Assembly (NCBI GenBank): GCA_002491165.1
Contig: DKVK01000100.1
Location: forward strand, 1-15,225
Reading direction: 5' to 3'
Source: Porphyromonadaceae bacterium UBA7180
GTDB taxonomy: Bacteria > Bacteroidota > Bacteroidia > Bacteroidales > Muribaculaceae
Length of the DNA stretch: 15,225 nucleotides
Of this stretch, positions 12,294-15,225 are shown piece after piece. The notes under the pieces were generated by a model. That model saw only the letters and a list, made by a program, of their open reading frames with translations. It was not told the origin of the DNA and made no database searches. Numbering within the stretch: the first letter of the stretch is position 1; each line of letters opens with the position of its first letter. Both the position numbers and the translations under genes were made by a program.

Positions 12294-14774
12294 TTATTGT
12301 CCGCCGTCGCCATATCCGCTGCCGTCCATCGGTTCGGAATCCTGCATCGGGCCTTTCTTGGTAGACTTCATGTTGCCGAAACTATACTTTATGGTGAAGC
12401 GGAAAGTGCGTCCGCCGCGCCAGCGTTTGTCTTCCTGCGTGTAGTTGTCTCCGTAGGTCATGCTGTGGCGTTTGCGCGAATCGAAGATGTCGCGGCAGTT
12501 TACGGAGAAGGTCCAGGGACCGGCGTTCTTGCGTATGCCGGCCTGAACGTCCCAGCCCGGCTCGCGTGCGCCTTGCGCGGTGAGTGTGCGCGAGTTGTAG
12601 CGGCCGGTCACCTGGATGGACATATCCCACGGCAGGCGTACCGACGCCATGCAACGCACGTCCCACGCGAACTGGTCCTGCTTGGGGCGCGAAACCGGAT
12701 AATCCACCCCGTCTATCGGGTAAAGGATGTTCCATGCGCTGACGTGGTTGTTGTAGAGGTTGAAGGTGGTCGTGAGGTCGAACACGCGGTTGAAGAAGTT
12801 ATTCTTTACCACGATTTCGGCACCCGAATTGGTCTGTTTGCCCACATTCCCGTGGGTGATGTACATTATCTGCTCGTCTGAACCGGGAGCTTTAGCCATG
12901 AACGAGAGGTGGCTGATCATGTTGTCGGAAGTGCGCATATATGCCGAGACTGACACCATGTGGTCTTGCCACGACTTGATGTAGTTGAGCTCGAAGGCGT
13001 TGGTATATTCCGGTTCCAGTTCCGGGTTACCGGTATGGATCAAGGTCGGGTCGGAGGTGTTCTTGAAGGAGTTGAGTTGCGGTCCCCAGGGACGGCGTAT
13101 GCGGCGCGTGTAGTTGAGTTGCACCTCGTTGTCGTGGGGAAGCGACCAGGAGATGAAAGCCGAGGGGAACAGCGCGAAGTTGTTCTTTTTGTAGGTGCCG
13201 TCGGTGTTCACCCAACCGTCGTTGCCGTAATTGTAAGAGGTGGTGCGCACCTGCCATGCCTCGCCGCGCAGCCCGGCCGAGAAACTCAGCGCCCGGTACT
13301 TGCCTCCCAGGGTGAGGTACAGTGCCGAGATGTTGTTGTTATACACGAATTTGTTGCACAGGTGAGGGTCGGTCATCATGTCCTCCTTCATGGTGCCGGT
13401 GCGGTACATCACGGGTGTGTTTTCGTGGTTATAGTTTCCGTTGTAACCGGCTTCGAGTTTCAGCCAGGGAAGCAACTGGTTGGTATAGTCGAGTTTTGCC
13501 TCCCAGTTGTTTACGTTCACGCTCTGGTCCTGTTCGCGGTACACGTCCACATTCTGTCCTTCGGCTTCGTCGGGCCATTGCTGTTGCTGGAGGTAGCTTT
13601 CCCACGACGGTCCGCCCCATCGATTGAATCCCACCATGGTTTCCAGCGAGTGGTTGTCGTTCCAGCGGTGCTTGTAGCCCCATTCTATGTGTCCTCCGCG
13701 GTTGTCGCCGCTGTTGTGTGTGTAGTTGGTGTTGCGCAGCCATTGGCCGGGGACGTTGCTTTGGTAATCGGTAACGCTGTTGCCCCAGCGGTGTCCGAGC
13801 ATCCCGAAGGCGGAGGCGAAGAACTCGTCGTTGTCCGTCAGGTGATAAGTGGCGCCGAGGCGCAGGAAGCCGTTGACGCCGTGGTTGCGACTTGTGCCTT
13901 CGGAGTTGAGCCATGTTCCGTCGTCATAGTCGCGTTTGCTTTCAGAGCCCCCTTTGTTGTGGCGCATTCGCAGTCCCAGTCCCACGAATGTCTCCCAGCG
14001 GCCGGTGTTGTAGTTTATGTTGAAGTTGGCGTTGGCGCCGCCACGTGTGTTGGCACCCACTTCGGCGCTGCCGAAGTATCCGCTGTTGCGGTTTTTCTTC
14101 AGAATGATGTTGATGATGCCGGCTGTCCCCTCGGGGCTGTATTTGGCCGACGGGTTGGTGATAACCTCCACACGGTCGATGGATTCGGCCGGAATCTGTT
14201 CCAGGATCTGGCCGCGGTTGTCGGCTGTCATTCCCGATTCCTTGCCGTTGATCCACACGGTTACAGACTCGTTGCCGCGCAGCGAGATTCCCCCGTCCTG
14301 GTCCACTTCAACCGACGGGATTTCCTCGAGCAACTCGCTGGCCGACACGCCGGCCGCAGAGATATTGCTGTCCACGTTGAAGATTTTCTTATCAAGTTCG
14401 AACCGCATCTGACCCTTTACTCCGGTCACTACTACTTCCTGGAGCATCTTTGTGTCGTCGGCAAGCTGTATTCTGCCCACCGAAACGTTTTTACCGGCAA
14501 TCACTACGGGGCGTTCCTGGCTCACCGAGCCGAGGTTGGATACCACCAGCACATATTTGCCGTCTTTCACTCCGGTGATGGTGAAGTTGCCGTTGTCGTC
14601 GGTCTGTGTGCCATAAGTGGTAGGTTTCTGCGTCACGGCGTTCACCAGCTGCACGTTGGCGTAATCGATAGGGGTGTTGGTTTCTTTGCTGAAGACTGTT
14701 CCGGTGACGTTCCCGTCGGCTAACGCTGCCAACGACCCCAGTCCCATGAACAGTCCCAAGGTTAATATTTTCAT
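12294..14774 (-). CDS. TonB-dependent-receptor-like outer-membrane beta-barrel protein
   Basis: Outer-membrane protein of 826 aa. A signal peptide (MKILTLGLFMGLGSLAALA) precedes a CarboxypepD_reg-like domain (about 22-106: GNVTGTVFSKETNTPIDYAN then NGNFTITGVKDGKYVL). LQEVVVTG (111-118) starts a TonB plug domain to about residue 228 (SASELLEEIPSVEVDQDGGI, SLRGNESVTVWINGKES, IDRVEVITNPSAKYSPEGTA, GIINIILKK). The rest is a beta-barrel of the OMP_b-brl_3 type, with alternating aromatic strands. It is shorter than SusC-type receptors (about 1000 aa), and no SusD gene is adjacent, so a glycan-uptake pair is not supported; the ligand is unknown. The last 15 residues are an unusual Gly/Asp/Met-rich tail (PMDGSGYGDGGQ) rather than a barrel-closing aromatic residue; the last strand ends KYSF just before it. 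An exact promoter lies 150 nt upstream, with a tandem repeat that may bind a regulator. Confidence 0.92.
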   Translation of the reverse strand: MKILTLGLFMGLGSLAALADGNVTGTVFSKETNTPIDYANVQLVNAVTQKPTTYGTQTDDNGNFTITGVKDGKYVLVVSNLGSVSQERPVVIAGKNVSVGRIQLADDTKMLQEVVVTGVKGQMRFELDKKIFNVDSNISAAGVSASELLEEIPSVEVDQDGGISLRGNESVTVWINGKESGMTADNRGQILEQIPAESIDRVEVITNPSAKYSPEGTAGIINIILKKNRNSGYFGSAEVGANTRGGANANFNINYNTGRWETFVGLGLRMRHNKGGSESKRDYDDGTWLNSEGTSRNHGVNGFLRLGATYHLTDNDEFFASAFGMLGHRWGNSVTDYQSNVPGQWLRNTNYTHNSGDNRGGHIEWGYKHRWNDNHSLETMVGFNRWGGPSWESYLQQQQWPDEAEGQNVDVYREQDQSVNVNNWEAKLDYTNQLLPWLKLEAGYNGNYNHENTPVMYRTGTMKEDMMTDPHLCNKFVYNNNISALYLTLGGKYRALSFSAGLRGEAWQVRTTSYNYGNDGWVNTDGTYKKNNFALFPSAFISWSLPHDNEVQLNYTRRIRRPWGPQLNSFKNTSDPTLIHTGNPELEPEYTNAFELNYIKSWQDHMVSVSAYMRTSDNMISHLSFMAKAPGSDEQIMYITHGNVGKQTNSGAEIVVKNNFFNRVFDLTTTFNLYNNHVSAWNILYPIDGVDYPVSRPKQDQFAWDVRCMASVRLPWDMSIQVTGRYNSRTLTAQGAREPGWDVQAGIRKNAGPWTFSVNCRDIFDSRKRHSMTYGDNYTQEDKRWRGGRTFRFTIKYSFGNMKSTKKGPMQDSEPMDGSGYGDGGQ

Positions 14775-14925
14775 TTATCCAAGTGTAAAAATTAAGTGCA
14801 GCGCCATTGGCTGCAAACGGGCTGCGCGAACGCATCGCAACAGCCTGAATATAGGGTTATAACTTACAGGAACAGCCGGAGCTAACCGGCACGGGGAACC
14901 GGGAGCTGACCTGCTTCCCGATTTC
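14775..14925 (-). other. Hairpin-rich 5' leader of the beta-barrel gene
   Basis: Between the predicted transcript start (about 14925) and the ATG, four inverted repeats follow one another on the minus strand: CGGGA/TCCCG (14920-14900), GCCGG-TTAGCT-CCGGC (14890-14875), GGCTG-TT-GCGA/TCGC-G-CAGCC (14845-14820), and GCAGC/GCTGC (14814-14798). None is followed by a T-run. No reading frame of note lies in it. It may be a structured untranslated region controlling translation or stability; no known riboswitch class is recognised. Confidence 0.45.
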
Positions 14926-14930
14926 CACTG

Positions 14931-14961
14931 CAAAATTAACAAAGCGGGAGCGATTTTCAAA
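14931..14961 (-). promoter_or_regulatory. Bacteroidota promoter for the beta-barrel gene
   Basis: On the minus strand, TTTG (14961-14958) and TAATTTTG (14938-14931) are separated by 19 bp, an exact consensus match. The transcript would start near 14925, about 150 nt before the ATG at 14774. Confidence 0.82.
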
Positions 14962-14970
14962 CATCCGCCC

Positions 14971-14992
14971 CCACTTTTAACCCCACTTTAAC
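14971..14992 (-). repeat. Tandem 11-bp direct repeat upstream of the barrel promoter, possible operator
   Basis: On the minus strand GTTAAAGTGGG is followed directly by GTTAAAAGTGG; the two GTTAAA cores start 11 bp apart (14992 and 14981). The second core ends 14 bp before the -33 box. Tandem half-sites with an 11-bp period beside the promoter are the usual binding layout of OmpR/PhoB-family response regulators. The regulator itself is not in this window. Confidence 0.5.
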
Positions 14993-15080
14993 AAAACCAA
15001 TAAAAAATTAACACCCCTCCGGCACCGCAACGATCCTCCGGTACCCTCCGCAGCGGCAATTAGCCAAAATGACAGAGCTG

Positions 15081-15116
15081 AAAAAAGCAGGCGCGGGGTT
15101 TCGCGTCTGCTTTTTT
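15081..15116 (-). terminator. Terminator of the enolase gene
   Basis: AAAAAAGCAGGCGCG (15081-15095), loop GGGTTT and CGCGTCTGCTTTTTT (15102-15116) form a 15-bp stem with one G-T position. Read on the minus strand it ends in six T. It starts 21 bp after the enolase stop codon. Since T-runs flank both sides it could work in either direction. The stretch from here to the barrel promoter region (about 14993-15080) is A/C-rich and shows nothing recognisable. Confidence 0.88.
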
Positions 15117-15137
15117 AGTTCTGTTTTAAAGGAGTCT

Positions 15138-15225
15138 TCAGTTCTTGCGGGCTATTTTCTTGTAACCGTAGACAGCATCGGCGCCGAGTTCTTCCTCTAT
15201 GCGGAGCAGCTGGTTGTACTTGGCC
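15138..15225 (-). CDS. eno: Enolase, C-terminal end (runs off the right edge)
   Basis: Only the last 29 codons including the TGA stop (15140-15138) are present. The translation AKYNQLLRIEEELGADAVYG followed by YKKIARKN is the conserved C-terminus of enolase (phosphopyruvate hydratase), the glycolytic enzyme that converts 2-phosphoglycerate to phosphoenolpyruvate. The block 'AKYNQLLRIEEELG' is close to the VAKYNQLIRIEEALG of E. coli enolase. The catalytic domain lies outside the window. A strong terminator follows 21 bp downstream, so it is not co-transcribed with the barrel gene. Confidence 0.93.
   Translation of the reverse strand, partial: AKYNQLLRIEEELGADAVYGYKKIARKN

Noticed and set aside
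12960..14723. A 587-codon open frame on the plus strand, opposite the beta-barrel gene
   Set aside because: It is a mirror of a real gene with GC-rich third positions. The translation is Val/His/Gly-rich with no domain, no signal and no promoter, whereas the minus strand encodes a clear plug and barrel.
12294..14774. SusC-type receptor of a polysaccharide utilisation locus
   Set aside because: The protein is about 200 residues too short, no SusD or glycoside hydrolase gene is nearby, and the barrel is of the OMP_b-brl_3 type.

Overview
The window looks like a chromosomal segment from a fairly GC-rich member of the Bacteroidales (Bacteroidota), possibly a Muribaculaceae-like gut lineage; the family-level guess is weak. 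The evidence is the gene content (a C10 peptidase with a Por-type C-terminal tail, a CarboxypepD_reg/TonB-plug beta-barrel protein, a DUF5106-like lipid-free secreted protein, an MnmA of the Bacteroides sequence type). In addition, three promoters fit the Bacteroidota consensus TTTG-N19-21-TAnnTTTG exactly, and most genes lack a Shine-Dalgarno sequence. I see no mobile element, CRISPR array, tRNA, rRNA or defence system.

Layout. Left edge (1-792, minus): the N-terminal half of glycyl-tRNA synthetase. It is divergent from a five-gene plus-strand operon (1018-4976) with gaps of 1, 6 and 3 nt and then an 11-nt overlap: a BadF/GlcNAc-kinase-type sugar kinase, a secreted DUF5106/thioredoxin-fold protein that has lost its CxxC, a DoxX-type membrane protein, the tRNA 2-thiolation enzyme MnmA, and a bifunctional-nuclease (BFN/DUF151) protein with a UVR tail. 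Two back-to-back promoters sit at 870-956. After a 363-bp gap comes a large secreted C10 cysteine peptidase (5340-7652, plus), which ends at a strong hairpin between convergent genes.

Middle and right. nhaA (7729-9099) and an OPT-family oligopeptide transporter (9355-11322) follow on the minus strand. They are separated by a strong UUCG-loop terminator and a GC-rich, hairpin-containing nhaA leader. A small secreted Gly/Pro/Trp/Tyr-rich protein of unknown function (11634-12170, plus) is convergent with an 826-aa outer-membrane beta-barrel protein (12294-14774, minus). That gene has an exact promoter, two GTTAAA repeats 11 bp apart just upstream of it, and a hairpin-rich 5' leader. The right edge holds the last 28 codons of enolase with its terminator.

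How the genes may work together: glyS, mnmA and eno are housekeeping genes. The C10 peptidase (extracellular protein breakdown) and the OPT transporter (oligopeptide uptake) could serve the same peptide-scavenging lifestyle, but they are separate transcription units and the link is inference. The most interesting leads are the cysteine-less thioredoxin-fold protein, the composition break inside the peptidase gene, the predicted tandem operator at the barrel gene, and the nhaA leader. None of them amounts to clear evidence for a new system.
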